64,000 nt of DNA from Hyphomicrobium sp. ghe19 (GCF_902712875.1 NZ_LR743509.1:4044001-4108000); one strand, 5' to 3'. Counted from the first letter of the stretch, positions 45,852 to 55,607 are shown. The notes: a model not told the origin generated them from the sequence alone. Made by a program: numbers and translations.

Positions 45852-46515
45852 GGACCGTGTATCCGCTCCCACGAATGGTGTGGATCAACTCTTTGTTGTA
45901 GGGCTTATCGATCTTGGCGCGCAGCCGGGAAATGTGCGTTTCGACGACGCTCGTCTTCGGATCGAAATGGAAGCTCCATACGCGTTCCAACAGCATCGTG
46001 CGCGTCACGACGCGGCCGCGATTGCGCATGAGCACTTCGAGCAGACGAAACTCCCGCGGTTGGAGATCGATGATATCGCCGCCGCGCGTCACCTTTCTGC
46101 TGACGAGGTCGATCTCGAGATCGCCGACCTTGAGGCGCGTCTCTTCACCTTTCGTATGCGGGCGGCGGGCCAGCGCGTTCACGCGAGCAAGAAGTTCGGA
46201 AAACGCAAATGGCTTGACGAGGTAATCGTCGGCGCCCGCATCGAGACCTTCGACGCGATCGTCGACGCCTCCGAGCGCCGTCAGGAATAATACGGGCACC
46301 CCGCGTCCGGCACTGCGAATTGTCTTGATGATCGCGAGTCCGTCGAGGCCGGGAAGCATCCGATCAAGGATTATCACGTCGTAATTCTCGGCGACCGCTT
46401 GAGCGACCGCATCGCGGCCGTCAGCGAGGTGATCAACCGTATGACCTTCTTCCTCGAGGCCCTTCAAGATATATCGTGCAGTATTCAAGTCGTCTTCAAG
46501 CAGCAGAATTCTCAT
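45838..46515 (-). CDS. OmpR/PhoB-type response regulator
   Basis: 225 residues from the ATG at 46515. The receiver has the acidic pair LLLEDDLNTA, the phosphorylated Asp in DVIILDRMLPG and Lys in DDYLVKPFAFSEL. The C-terminal winged helix ends with RLRAKIDKPYNKELIHTIRGSGY. AGGG lies about 10 bases upstream. It is upstream of and overlaps its kinase. The adjoining Bcr/CflA exporter gene lies 144 bp upstream on the same strand, but no direct link is shown. Confidence 0.93.
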   Translation of the reverse strand: MRILLLEDDLNTARYILKGLEEEGHTVDHLADGRDAVAQAVAENYDVIILDRMLPGLDGLAIIKTIRSAGRGVPVLFLTALGGVDDRVEGLDAGADDYLVKPFAFSELLARVNALARRPHTKGEETRLKVGDLEIDLVSRKVTRGGDIIDLQPREFRLLEVLMRNRGRVVTRTMLLERVWSFHFDPKTSVVETHISRLRAKIDKPYNKELIHTIRGSGYTVHDGS

Positions 46516-46658
46516 GTCCGTACTGCCCTCGCGCCCCGGGATCGACCCGGCAGCAATCACCGTCGCCGCCGCAGCATGTAATACACGACGGGATGGGTGG
46601 CCAGTGCGAGATGGCTTCTAGGCGCTCGTTACGTAAATTTTAGGTGGCGAACCTGACA

Positions 46659-47924
46659 CTACGCCGGGCGGTTTCGGCCGAACAGACCCTTCGAGCCCTC
46701 GACATAGAGGACGATGAGGGCCGCAATTATGCTGCATACAGCAAATCCCGCCGTTATCGGAAAGATCGAGCCGTTGAAGGATGCACCGACGAAGCCGCCA
46801 GCGACGGCGGCGATGGCGGTCCCAAGTGAGCCGATGACCGACGACGCCATCCCGGCATTGTGACCTTGCGGCTCCATGGCGAGCGCGTTGAAGTTCGGCG
46901 CAATCAATCCGAACAGAAAAAACTGAACGCCGACGGCCGCCGCGAAGAGCCAAAATCCGGCCACGCCCAGCGCGGCCGCTGCCGTCAGCAGAACTGCAAC
47001 GCCGATAAAGGCGACCAGCGCCGAGTGCGACACCCACCGCATTCCAAGCCGACCGACAAGACGCGCGTTGGCGAAAGAAGCGAAAGCGATCGTGGAGGCG
47101 AGCGCGCCGAAAATGATGGGGAAGTTCTCGCCCATGCCAAAGACGCCGACGAAAACCTGCTGGGCGCTCGCGACATACGCCAGCAAGCAGCCGAACATGA
47201 AGCCGCCTGCCACTCCGTAACCCGATGTCTGCGGATTGAGGATGGCGGCCATCAGAGACTTCCCGAGCGTCATTGCGCGGTCCGTTCCGAGCGCGGGGCC
47301 GGCGGTTTCGGGTAATCTCGTCCCGGACCAGACTGCCGCGAGCACCGCCATCGCGAGCAGCACGGCGAAGATCCAGTGCCAGTCACCGAAAAGAACGACG
47401 GCCTGCCCGATCGAGGGGGCGAAGACTGGGATCATGATGAACACCATCATCGCAAACGACATCACCCGCGCCATTTGCCGACCGCTATACAGATCGCGAA
47501 CAACTGCGACGGCGATGATCCGCGGAGACGCCGCGCCGACACCCTGAATAATGCGTGCGATCAGCAGCGTTTCAAAAGTGCCTGCCAGAATCGCCCCGAT
47601 CGTCCCCAAAATGAAAATCGCGAGGCCGGCCATAAGGACCGGCTTACGGCCAAGGCGGTCCGAAAGCGGGCCGAACAACATCTGGCCCACCGAGAACCCG
47701 GCCATATAGAGAATGATGACGAGCTGCCGGTCGTTGTCCCTGGCGACGCCGAATGTCGAGGCAATTTCCGGTAAAGCCGGCAGCATGATGTCGATCGACA
47801 AGGCGGTCAGCGCCATAAGCGCGGCGATCAGGACGACGAATTCGACAAACGGAATCGGTAACGAAATAGCCGGTGTGTCCGGGCGCGACGCTTGAAAGCG
47901 CGCCTCCCGCTGTGACGTGGTCAT
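46659..47924 (-). CDS. Bcr/CflA family MFS drug exporter
   Basis: 421 residues, 12 membrane segments. The family motif A is GPLSDRLGRKPVLMAGL, and the first segment is followed by IDIMLPALPEIASTFG, typical of Bcr/CflA transporters (bicyclomycin, chloramphenicol or other drug efflux; some export sulfur compounds). The hydrophilic N-terminus is 25 residues. Substrate not predictable. Confidence 0.92.
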   Translation of the reverse strand: MTTSQREARFQASRPDTPAISLPIPFVEFVVLIAALMALTALSIDIMLPALPEIASTFGVARDNDRQLVIILYMAGFSVGQMLFGPLSDRLGRKPVLMAGLAIFILGTIGAILAGTFETLLIARIIQGVGAASPRIIAVAVVRDLYSGRQMARVMSFAMMVFIMIPVFAPSIGQAVVLFGDWHWIFAVLLAMAVLAAVWSGTRLPETAGPALGTDRAMTLGKSLMAAILNPQTSGYGVAGGFMFGCLLAYVASAQQVFVGVFGMGENFPIIFGALASTIAFASFANARLVGRLGMRWVSHSALVAFIGVAVLLTAAAALGVAGFWLFAAAVGVQFFLFGLIAPNFNALAMEPQGHNAGMASSVIGSLGTAIAAVAGGFVGASFNGSIFPITAGFAVCSIIAALIVLYVEGSKGLFGRNRPA

Positions 47925-48430
47925 GTGATGGTCCTGAAGCCTTTGCGGCCGATACGGGTGAACGCCCGTCGCTCAGCGTTGAAATCGCGCGAACGCGGCA
48001 TCTGTCTCATTGCCGCTTTGTCGGGCGCTGGTTAGCACGCGGCACCGCTTTCGTCATCCAGCTGGTTCATGGCATTTCTGCGACGAAAGACTGGGCGGGC
48101 GGCGTCACAAGCACGCAAGCGCCCGCAGCGGCGGGCGTGCCGAAATTGGCCGATGGCCACATCAACTTCGTTTTCACCACCTGATATTTTTTAAAAACCG
48201 TGGAACCATTTCCGGGCGCAATCAACGGTCCGTCATCCCAAAATTCATGCTGTCAAATTGACCGAATTGGCTGTGACTATTCCTTCGGCAAATAATCGTC
48301 ACTTTACCGAACGGCGCGGCGCATCAATCAAAGCGAACGTGACCGAGAGCCGACAACCATTGACAATCGGCGATATAGACTGAAAATACTCGGTGCGAGG
48401 ATTCTTCTGCTGCAGGAGTCTGAACCCCTC
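47925..48430. other. Intergenic region without recognised gene
   Basis: 506 bp between divergent genes. An open frame at its left end overlaps the exporter antisense and has no family character. The right half is AT-richer (TTTTTTAAAAA near 48190) and could hold promoters; no operator or RNA gene was recognised. Confidence 0.5.
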
Positions 48431-48991
48431 ATGCATTTTTATCCGACTGAGCGGGTCGCGTTATTTATTGATGGCGCAAACCTTTATGCCGCTGCGAAAT
48501 TGCTCGGATTCGATATCGATTACAGGAGATTGCTCCGGCTTTTTAGGAGCAAGGTGCAGCTTGTAAGGGCGCTCTATTACACGGCAATTGCTGACGAGCA
48601 GCAATATTCGTCGATACGTCCTTTGATCGACTGGCTCGAGTATAATGGGTTTTCGATGGTGACCAAGCCATCGAAAGAGTTCGTCGACAGCGCGGGACGG
48701 CGACGCATCAAAGGCAATATGGACATCGAGCTTGCCGTCGACGCCATGCGACTCGCAGGGAATCTCGATCACATCGTCATCTTCTCCGGCGACGGTGATT
48801 TTCGCAGTCTGGTCGCTGCTTTGCAGCAAATGGGCAAAAGGGTAAGCATCGTGTCGACGCTGCAGACGCAGCCGCCGATGATTGCCGACGAGTTGCGGCG
48901 TCAGGCCGATCAATTCCTGGATCTCGCCGATCTCGAAAAGGAGATCGGCCGCGCTCTGAATGGCAAGGTAAGCCCGCAAGGGGAGCTGTAA
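48431..48991 (+). CDS. NYN domain protein (LabA/DUF88 family)
   Basis: 186 residues. The PIN-like nuclease acidic motifs are present: FIDGANLYAAA (about 13-23), KGNMDIELAVDAM and IFSGDGDFRSLV. LabA/DUF88 proteins are predicted RNA nucleases; LabA in cyanobacteria affects circadian output. It appears as a single gene. Near-universal conservation in alphaproteobacteria suggests a housekeeping RNA role. Confidence 0.93.
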   Translation: MHFYPTERVALFIDGANLYAAAKLLGFDIDYRRLLRLFRSKVQLVRALYYTAIADEQQYSSIRPLIDWLEYNGFSMVTKPSKEFVDSAGRRRIKGNMDIELAVDAMRLAGNLDHIVIFSGDGDFRSLVAALQQMGKRVSIVSTLQTQPPMIADELRRQADQFLDLADLEKEIGRALNGKVSPQGEL

Positions 48992-49030
48992 GCGTTAAGC
49001 CCGCGCCGTGAATTTGTCGTTTCACATTCT

Positions 49031-49048
49031 AGCGGTCCTCCGCTTTTT
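49031..49048 (+). terminator. Short terminator hairpin after the NYN gene
   Basis: AGCGG and CCGCT with a 4-base loop, followed by TTTT, 40 bp past the stop. The stem has only 5 bp. Confidence 0.4.
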
Positions 49049-49723
49049 AGGAAATTGCGGCACGTCACGCTTTCTCGTACGCACGGCGGTCGTCACAAAC
49101 TATCAGTTCCAGATTTTGCTACTTCGCAACAATCACGGGCCGCCGCTTACAGCGGAACCCTGACACAGATCAAACTCACGGCATCGGCAACCGGATTTCT
49201 CTGTTCTCATATGCTCGTCATTTGTCGATATCTCAAAAATGGCCCTGCGTCGGGTCCATTGCCAAATCCAGCGGCATCTCTGCCGTCCGATCTTCAACTC
49301 TGAGCTTGGGCGGCACTTTTTTGATCAGACTCGGTGCAGCATTATTCGTGGGGTCTGATTTCATTGAGCGTTGATCGCTTACAGCGATTTCTTGTTGGCC
49401 ATTTTCACGATCCGGCGGCAGGTTAGCCGACCACGGTCTGATTTTCGGAGCGTACGACATATCGCCACGCAGCTCCGGACGGCTTTTGTGGCCACAAAGA
49501 TACGATCCTCGGCAGAAGTGTGCGGGAAAGCTGGCGAACCCCGCTAGGTTTCCTACTTTTCATCGGGCGGACCGTCAGGCCTCAGCATATTTACCTCGCC
49601 CAAAGATCGTCTCAATGGCCGCTTGAGGTCAGACAGGTTTAAAGGCTTTAAGAAGGGCAGGCGATCCCAGAACGGGACACCCGAGCCGCCATCCGCGGCT
49701 ACCCGCATTAACGTGGACGGCGC
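49049..49723. other. Poorly explained 0.7-kb gap upstream of the RND operon
   Basis: Apart from one doubtful 75-aa frame on the minus strand, no gene is recognised. The sequence is less GC-rich than its surroundings and repeats short words such as GGTCTGATTT and GTCTGATTTTC around 49350 and 49435. It could contain a decayed gene or a long regulatory region for the pump. Confidence 0.45.
49233..49460 (-). CDS. Possible small hypothetical protein (75 aa)
   Basis: This is the only frame in the 49.05-49.72 kb gap with a protein-like composition (VPPKLRVEDRTAEMPLDLAM near the C-terminus). GGAG lies about 13 bases before the ATG, too far to be convincing. No family recognised. It may be chance. 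Confidence 0.25.
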   Translation of the reverse strand: MSYAPKIRPWSANLPPDRENGQQEIAVSDQRSMKSDPTNNAAPSLIKKVPPKLRVEDRTAEMPLDLAMDPTQGHF

Positions 49724-52700
49724 ATGGTCAACTTCTTCATCCACCGGCCCATCTTCGCCTCGGCGATCGCCGTCATCATGGTTCTGGCAGGGACCATTTG
49801 CTATTTCCTGCTGCCCGTTTCGCAACTTCCTGACGTCACGCCGCCGCAAGTCGTGGTGAGCGCGATTTATCCGGGCGCCAGCGCCCAGGTTGTTGCGGAT
49901 ACGGTCACGACGCCGCTCGAACAGCAGATCAACGGCGTCGAAGGCATGACGTACATGTCGTCGTCGAGTTCCAACGACGGCTCGTCCAACATCACGATCA
50001 CATTCGATGTCGGCTATCCGCTCAGCATTGCGGCCGTCGACGTGCAGAACCGTGTGGCGGAAGCCGCATCGTCGTTGCCGCCTATCGTCAACCAAGCCGG
50101 CATCTCGATCAGGAAACAAAACCCGAATTTCGTTTTGATCGTCAATTTGACGTCGCCGGATCAATCCGTCGATCCGGTGACGCTCAGCAATTACGCCTAC
50201 CTTCAAATCGTCGATCCGTTGAAGCGGCTGGCGGGCGTCGGCGACGTACAGATCTTCGGCGAACGGCGCTATTCGATGCGGCTGTGGCTCGATCCTGACA
50301 AGCTGTCCCAGCTCGGGATCACGGCAGTCGACGTTCAGAACGCGGTCGCGGAGCAAAACATTCAGGTCGCGGCCGGAAAGATCGGTCAGTCGCCGGCGCC
50401 GCCGGGGACGCCGTTCGAGATGCAGGTCAACGCGACCGGGCGCCTGAGCAATCCGGAAGAATTCGGAAATATCGTCGTACGCTCCAATCCGTCGACTGGC
50501 GCCATCGTGCGCCTTCGGGATGTCGCCCGCATCGAGCTTGGGGCGCTCCAGTACTCGTCGTCGGCATTTTTCGGCAAAGACCCTTCGGTCGTGCTTGCCG
50601 TATTTCAGATGCCCGGATCGAACGCGCTGGATCTGCAGGAGCGCGTGCTGACCAAGATGGACGAGCTGTCGAAGCGGTTCCCCAAGGGCATCGCCTACGG
50701 CATGCATTATGACACAACCCGCTTTGTTTCAGCGGCCATGCATGACGTGGTTTTCACGCTGCTCGAGGCGCTGATCCTGGTCGTTCTCGTTGTATACATC
50801 TTTCTTCAAAGCTGGCGCACGACGATCATTCCGACGATTGCCATACCGGTTTCGCTGATTGCGACGCTCGTCATTATGCACGCGCTCGGATTCTCGCTGA
50901 ACATGCTCAGTCTTCTCGGCATGGTGCTGGCGATCGGCCTTGTCGTCGATGACGCCATCGTGGTTGTCGAGAACGTCGAGCGGCAGCTGGAAAACGGTCT
51001 CAAGCCCATGGCTGCGGCTTTGAAAGCCATGTCGGAAGTGACGGGTCCGATCATCGCGACGACCGGCGTTCTCATGGCCGTGTTCATTCCGGTGGCATTT
51101 ATCCCGGGCGTCTCGGGCCGTCTCTATAATCAGTTCGCGCTGACTGTCGCGATTTCGGTCGGACTATCGGCTTTCAACTCGTTGACACTCAGCCCGGCGC
51201 TGGCCGCGGTCTTCCTTCGCCATCGCGGGCCGCCATCGTTCGTGCTCTTTCGCTGGTTCAACGCCGGCTTCGACAGGATCTCGCACGGATACGCTCACCT
51301 GGTTCGCTTCATGATACGCATCCGCTGGGTGATGCTCTTCCTTTTCACGGCCGTGCTCGGTGCCACGTATCTGCTCTCCCAGCGCATTCCTTCGACATTT
51401 TTGCCCGTTGAAGACCAGGGATACTTTTTCGTCGTCGTGCAACTACCGGACGGAGCATCGCTCGAACGAACCGATGCTGTCGCCAAGAAGGTCAGAGACA
51501 TTCTGGAAAACACTCCGGGTGTCGATATCGTCGGCTCGATCAGCGGCCTCAACTTCCTGACGAACGCGGCGCAATCGAACTCCGCCGTCGAATTCGCCAT
51601 TCTCAAACCGTGGAACGAGCGGCCGCCGGAGCAAAGCGCGTCGAGTCTCGTGCAGGCGGTTCGCGGGCAGTTGCTCATGATCCCTGAGGCGGTCGTGCTC
51701 AGTTTCGACCCGCCGTCGATACCGGGCCTCGGAACGACGGGCGGATTTGAATTCCAGGTCGAAGATCTGACGGGCCGCGGCAGTGCTGCTCTCAACGACG
51801 CGACACAGGCGCTGATTGCAGAAGCTCGGAAGCAACCGGAGCTGGATGCGCAGCAGCTCTTCACGTCGTTTTCGACCTCGACGCCGCAATTCAACTACGA
51901 CCTCGATCGCTCGAAGGCGAAACTGCTGGGGCTCAATCTGCCGGACGTATTCAATACGCTGCAGATCTATCTCGGTTCGCTCTATGTGAACGACTTCAAC
52001 CTTTTCGGGCGCACGTTCCGCGTGACGCTGCAAGCGGACACCAATGCGCGCGCCGATCCGTCGAGCCTCTCGCGGCTCTACGTTCGCAACGCGACGGGCG
52101 GAATGGTGCCGCTCAGCACGCTCGGCACGCTGAAGCCGATCGTTGGGCCTGAGACGGTTCCTCATTACAACAACTATGCTTCCGCGCTGATCAACGGCGG
52201 CCCCGCGCCGGGCTACAGCACCGGGCAGGCCATTCAGGCGATGGAACGCGCCGCAGCCACGGCTCTGCCGCGCGACTTCAGTTACGAATGGACTGGCATT
52301 ACATTCCAGGAACTGAAGGCGGGTTCGATTGCCCTCGTCGTCTTTGCGTTGGCCAGCGTGTTCGTCTTTTTGATCCTTGCTGCGCAATACGAAAGCTGGT
52401 CGATGCCGTTCATGGTGCTGCTTGCAGTGCCGCTCGCGCTGTTCGGCGCTCTCCTTGCGCTCTGGGTTCGCGGCCTACAAATCGATGTCTATTCGCAGAT
52501 CGGATTTGTCATGCTCATCGGTCTTTCGGCGAAGAACGCCATTCTGATCGTCGAGTTCGCGAAGAGACGGCGCCTCGAGGGCTTGTCCATCGTCGATGCC
52601 GCGATGGAGGCGGCGCGCCTTCGGTTGCGCCCCATATTGATGACCGCATTCGCATTTATTCTCGGCGTCGTTCCGCTCATGATCGCAAGTGGGGCGGGTG

Positions 52701-52888
52701 CTGCCAGCCGGCAATCGATCGGAACGACGGTCTTCGGCGGAATGCTGGCTGCAACGCTTCTTACGCTGCTGTTCGTTCCGGTGTTCTATGCGGTCATCGA
52801 AGAGTGGCGGGAAGGGCGTGATGCCCACACTTCCGGGAAAGTCGACACATCGGGCAGCGATGCTTCGCATCCGGCTGCCGCCGAATAG
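49724..52888 (+). CDS. RND multidrug efflux permease (HAE1/AcrB family)
   Basis: 1054 residues with 12 membrane segments and two large periplasmic loops. The N-terminal MVNFFIHRPIFASAIAVIMV is typical. The proton-relay residues are kept: paired Asp in GLVVDDAIVVVENVER (TM4) and Lys in GLSAKNAILIVEFAKR (TM10). It exports hydrophobic drugs or other compounds with an adaptor and an outer-membrane channel. Unusually for such operons, the adaptor gene follows rather than precedes. No TolC-type gene is in the window. Confidence 0.95.
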   Translation: MVNFFIHRPIFASAIAVIMVLAGTICYFLLPVSQLPDVTPPQVVVSAIYPGASAQVVADTVTTPLEQQINGVEGMTYMSSSSSNDGSSNITITFDVGYPLSIAAVDVQNRVAEAASSLPPIVNQAGISIRKQNPNFVLIVNLTSPDQSVDPVTLSNYAYLQIVDPLKRLAGVGDVQIFGERRYSMRLWLDPDKLSQLGITAVDVQNAVAEQNIQVAAGKIGQSPAPPGTPFEMQVNATGRLSNPEEFGNIVVRSNPSTGAIVRLRDVARIELGALQYSSSAFFGKDPSVVLAVFQMPGSNALDLQERVLTKMDELSKRFPKGIAYGMHYDTTRFVSAAMHDVVFTLLEALILVVLVVYIFLQSWRTTIIPTIAIPVSLIATLVIMHALGFSLNMLSLLGMVLAIGLVVDDAIVVVENVERQLENGLKPMAAALKAMSEVTGPIIATTGVLMAVFIPVAFIPGVSGRLYNQFALTVAISVGLSAFNSLTLSPALAAVFLRHRGPPSFVLFRWFNAGFDRISHGYAHLVRFMIRIRWVMLFLFTAVLGATYLLSQRIPSTFLPVEDQGYFFVVVQLPDGASLERTDAVAKKVRDILENTPGVDIVGSISGLNFLTNAAQSNSAVEFAILKPWNERPPEQSASSLVQAVRGQLLMIPEAVVLSFDPPSIPGLGTTGGFEFQVEDLTGRGSAALNDATQALIAEARKQPELDAQQLFTSFSTSTPQFNYDLDRSKAKLLGLNLPDVFNTLQIYLGSLYVNDFNLFGRTFRVTLQADTNARADPSSLSRLYVRNATGGMVPLSTLGTLKPIVGPETVPHYNNYASALINGGPAPGYSTGQAIQAMERAAATALPRDFSYEWTGITFQELKAGSIALVVFALASVFVFLILAAQYESWSMPFMVLLAVPLALFGALLALWVRGLQIDVYSQIGFVMLIGLSAKNAILIVEFAKRRRLEGLSIVDAAMEAARLRLRPILMTAFAFILGVVPLMIASGAGAASRQSIGTTVFGGMLAATLLTLLFVPVFYAVIEEWREGRDAHTSGKVDTSGSDASHPAAAE

Positions 52889-52902
52889 ACAGGGATTTCG
52901 TG

Positions 52903-54087
52903 ATGCGCCTTTGGAAGATCATTGGCTTGGTTTTGCTGGTTGCCGCCGGCAGTGCGGCCTACGTTCACCGGCAAGAAATCGAGAAGGTCATCGCCTCTCT
53001 CGAGCAGCCGGCGGCCGCGCCGCCTCAGGCCGGCTTCGTCATGCCCGTACCCGTCTCGCCTGTCGTCAAACGCCCGGTGAGTATTTATCTCGAATATCCG
53101 GCGCGGACGGAGTCCATTCGTGACATCACGCTGCAGGCGCGGGTTTCAGGCTACGTCCAGAAACAGAATGTTCCCGACGGCGCGGACGTCGCCGCCGGCG
53201 ACCTTCTGTACGTGATCGATCCGCGAGATTATCAAGCGGCGCTCGATCGCGCGAAAGCTCAAAAGCAGCGCGATATCGCCGCCCGAGAATACGCCAGCTC
53301 CAGTCTCGAGCGTGGGTCGGAACTCACCAAAAGCGGGTGGCTCGCCAAGGATACTTTCGATCAGCGATCAAGTTCGCTGCGCCAGGCCGACGCCGCCATA
53401 ACGATTGACGATGCCGCCATCCGGGAGGCCGAGCTCAATCTCGAATATACCGAAATTCGTGCACCGTTCGCTGGACGGCTGGGCAAGAACCAAGCGGCGA
53501 TCGGCGCGCTCATCAACGTTGCAGGTGCGGCCCTCAATACGCTGGTCCAGATCGATCCCATTTACGTGACGTTCAATCCGAGCGAGGCGGATCTCGCCGC
53601 CATCCAGAAAGTACATGCTAGCGGTGCAACGGCGGCCGAAATCTTCGTTCCCGGGAACGACAAGGCGAAGCACAAAGGCACGATCACGTTCATCGACAAC
53701 ACCGTCGACCGGCTGACGGGGACGCTCACGGCCCGCGCCACCATTGCCAACGCCGATCGCGCGCTCTTACCAGGGCAATACGTTCGCATCCGCATTCATG
53801 CCGGTGAGGACCCCAATGCTCTGATGGTGCCGCAGACCGCGCTCGGCTCGAGCCAGCTCGGAAAGTATGTCTACGTGGTCGGCGAAAAGAACATGGCGGA
53901 GCAGAAACTGGTGACGACAGGCCCGACGGACGGGGATCTCATCAGCGTGGTCGGCGTGACAGAGAAAGATCTCATCATCACTGGAAATCTGCAAAAGATC
54001 GGGCCTGGATCTCCGGTGCAGCCTCTCACGGCTCCTCCGCCACAGGCCGGCGAGAAGCGCACCGTCACGACCGGCGCCGTCAATTAG
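52903..54087 (+). CDS. RND efflux periplasmic adaptor (membrane fusion protein)
   Basis: 394 residues. A single N-terminal membrane segment (IIGLVLLVAAGSAAYV), a lipoyl half-motif (ITLQARVSGYVQKQNVPDGADVAAGD), a helical hairpin, the second lipoyl half EYTEIRAPFAGRLGKN, and beta-barrel and membrane-proximal domains follow in order. No lipobox, so it is membrane-anchored. AGGGA precedes the ATG at 52903. It lies 14 bp after the permease gene. Confidence 0.94.
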   Translation: MRLWKIIGLVLLVAAGSAAYVHRQEIEKVIASLEQPAAAPPQAGFVMPVPVSPVVKRPVSIYLEYPARTESIRDITLQARVSGYVQKQNVPDGADVAAGDLLYVIDPRDYQAALDRAKAQKQRDIAAREYASSSLERGSELTKSGWLAKDTFDQRSSSLRQADAAITIDDAAIREAELNLEYTEIRAPFAGRLGKNQAAIGALINVAGAALNTLVQIDPIYVTFNPSEADLAAIQKVHASGATAAEIFVPGNDKAKHKGTITFIDNTVDRLTGTLTARATIANADRALLPGQYVRIRIHAGEDPNALMVPQTALGSSQLGKYVYVVGEKNMAEQKLVTTGPTDGDLISVVGVTEKDLIITGNLQKIGPGSPVQPLTAPPPQAGEKRTVTTGAVN

Positions 54088-54108
54088 GTTCGAATAGCGT
54101 TCAAAGGG

Positions 54109-54155
54109 AAAGGCGCGGACGGCTCAATGTAGAGCTCAGCACGCGCCTTTTTTTT
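54109..54155 (+). terminator. Rho-independent terminator of the RND operon
   Basis: AAAGGCGCG (54109-54117) pairs with CGCGCCTTT (54142-54150), followed by more T for a run of 8. The loop region can form an inner GAGCTC-based pairing. It lies 21 bp past the adaptor stop. Confidence 0.85.
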
Positions 54156-54185
54156 AATTCGTCTCGGGCTTGGCTTTGCGCCGCG

Positions 54186-55607
54186 TCAGAAGTCGACGCG
54201 CAGCATCGAACCACCGTAAGCACCTTCGCCGCCGGCTCTCGTTTCGCCGCTGTTGTTCACGAACTGCTGGCCGACGTTGAAGGTCAACTTGGCCGGCAGA
54301 CCACTCCACCAGAGATGGAACGGGATCGTTGCGAATGCTCCGACGCGCGTCGCGAGATCACCCTCGTCACTGTAAACGGAGCTTTCAGGCCCGATGATGA
54401 ACGTCTTCGCGTTGTAGCCCACGCGAGCTTCCGCGTAGTAGGAATTGAAGGCGGTCGAGTAGCTGCCTTCCAAGCTTCCGTACAGCGGGCTTTCGTCATC
54501 GGTTTCGAGTTCTACAGCGACTTTGAAACCATCGGCGCCACCGCGGACGTCGTTGTTCGGGTCAAAGGGCGACAGGTGAACATTGCGGACCTCATAGCCG
54601 AGGTAGGCAATGGCGCTCCAGTTGGAGAAGACCCACTGATAGCCGAGCATGATGTCCAGCGACCGGTCGTCCGCATCGACTGTTGAATTGTCAGGCTCAC
54701 CCGCCTTGTAGTTGTAATCGGCGATGATGCCCTGCGTGCGAAGCAGGAAGCCGTTCTTGTAAAGATCGCCGCTCAAACCGAAGACCGTGCCGCCGTAGTA
54801 AGCAACCGCGTCATTCGCTGCGTCGATGCCGCTGTAGGTAATGACCTTCGGGCCGCGATCTTCCGTGATCGGGTCGGGGTTCAAAACTTTCGAACGGTCG
54901 AGCTTATAGACGAGCCCTGCCTGCACCGTCCAAATCGAGGGGACTTCGCGGTCTACGTAATCTACCCCGTCAACGGTGCCACTATTCGTGATCCTGCCTG
55001 AGAAATCCGAATAACGCGCCTCGCCGCGCAGATAGAAGTTATCGGAAATCTGCCGCTCAACGCCGCCGCCAACAAAGTAGCCGCCGAAGTTCTGGCCGCC
55101 CTTGCCGTGGGCCGTCGTGTCGTCGGTGTCGATGTCCCACCATCCATCGTTGGAGAAGTGAGCCTGTGTGTAACCACCCGTCGCGTAGACCAGCGTCCGC
55201 TCGTTGACCAGAACGCCAGCGCGCGCGCCGATCGCCCATGAGCGATCAATCGTCATCGCGTTATGAATGTCTTCGTTGCCGCGATTCAATTCGGAGACCG
55301 AGAAGTCGGCGAAGGCGCCGACAACGAAGCGGCTGCCCACCTGCCGGTCGATGCCGTAAATCAGCGAGACCAGTCCGCCGTCGGCGAACTCGTTCTTGGA
55401 CGAGGTCGTGTCGTCGCTATCGTGATAGTTGTTTTTCGAGTGGTTGTGCCCGTAGCCGCCGCTCACTCCGAAATATACTCCCGACCAGCTCGGCGCTTCG
55501 ACCTGAACTGGCGTGTCCTTCAAAGAGAAAGGTCCATCGGCGAGCGCGGGTGCGACCATCGCAGGCATCGCCGCGCCGCACGCCATCACCGCAAAAAGTT
55601 TCTTCAT
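54186..55607 (-). CDS. Two-part outer-membrane beta-barrel protein (Omp25-like plus BcsS-like)
   Basis: 473 residues. A clear signal peptide ends near PALADGP. Residues about 40-230 (SWSGVYFGVSGGYGHNHSKN ... QAGLVYKL) form an 8-strand Omp25/RopB-like barrel. Residues about 245-473 (YYGGTVFGLSGDLYKNGFLLR ... MLGYQWVFSNW ... ending LRVDF) resemble BcsS, an outer-membrane protein of alphaproteobacterial cellulose clusters. No cellulose synthase gene is nearby. The C-terminal Phe fits BAM-dependent assembly. GAGGA lies 6 bases before the ATG. The domain split is my reading of the sequence. Confidence 0.8.
   Translation of the reverse strand: MKKLFAVMACGAAMPAMVAPALADGPFSLKDTPVQVEAPSWSGVYFGVSGGYGHNHSKNNYHDSDDTTSSKNEFADGGLVSLIYGIDRQVGSRFVVGAFADFSVSELNRGNEDIHNAMTIDRSWAIGARAGVLVNERTLVYATGGYTQAHFSNDGWWDIDTDDTTAHGKGGQNFGGYFVGGGVERQISDNFYLRGEARYSDFSGRITNSGTVDGVDYVDREVPSIWTVQAGLVYKLDRSKVLNPDPITEDRGPKVITYSGIDAANDAVAYYGGTVFGLSGDLYKNGFLLRTQGIIADYNYKAGEPDNSTVDADDRSLDIMLGYQWVFSNWSAIAYLGYEVRNVHLSPFDPNNDVRGGADGFKVAVELETDDESPLYGSLEGSYSTAFNSYYAEARVGYNAKTFIIGPESSVYSDEGDLATRVGAFATIPFHLWWSGLPAKLTFNVGQQFVNNSGETRAGGEGAYGGSMLRVDF

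Noticed and set aside
47873..48184. 103-codon plus-strand frame starting within the exporter gene
   Set aside because: Begins antisense to the Bcr/CflA coding region and has no family character or ribosome site.
49055..49303. 82-codon plus-strand frame
   Set aside because: Overlaps the doubtful minus-strand frame, lacks a ribosome site and has shadow-like composition.
49553..52387. Frames of 384 and 314 codons on the minus strand
   Set aside because: Antisense to the RND permease; Arg/His-rich composition typical of shadows.
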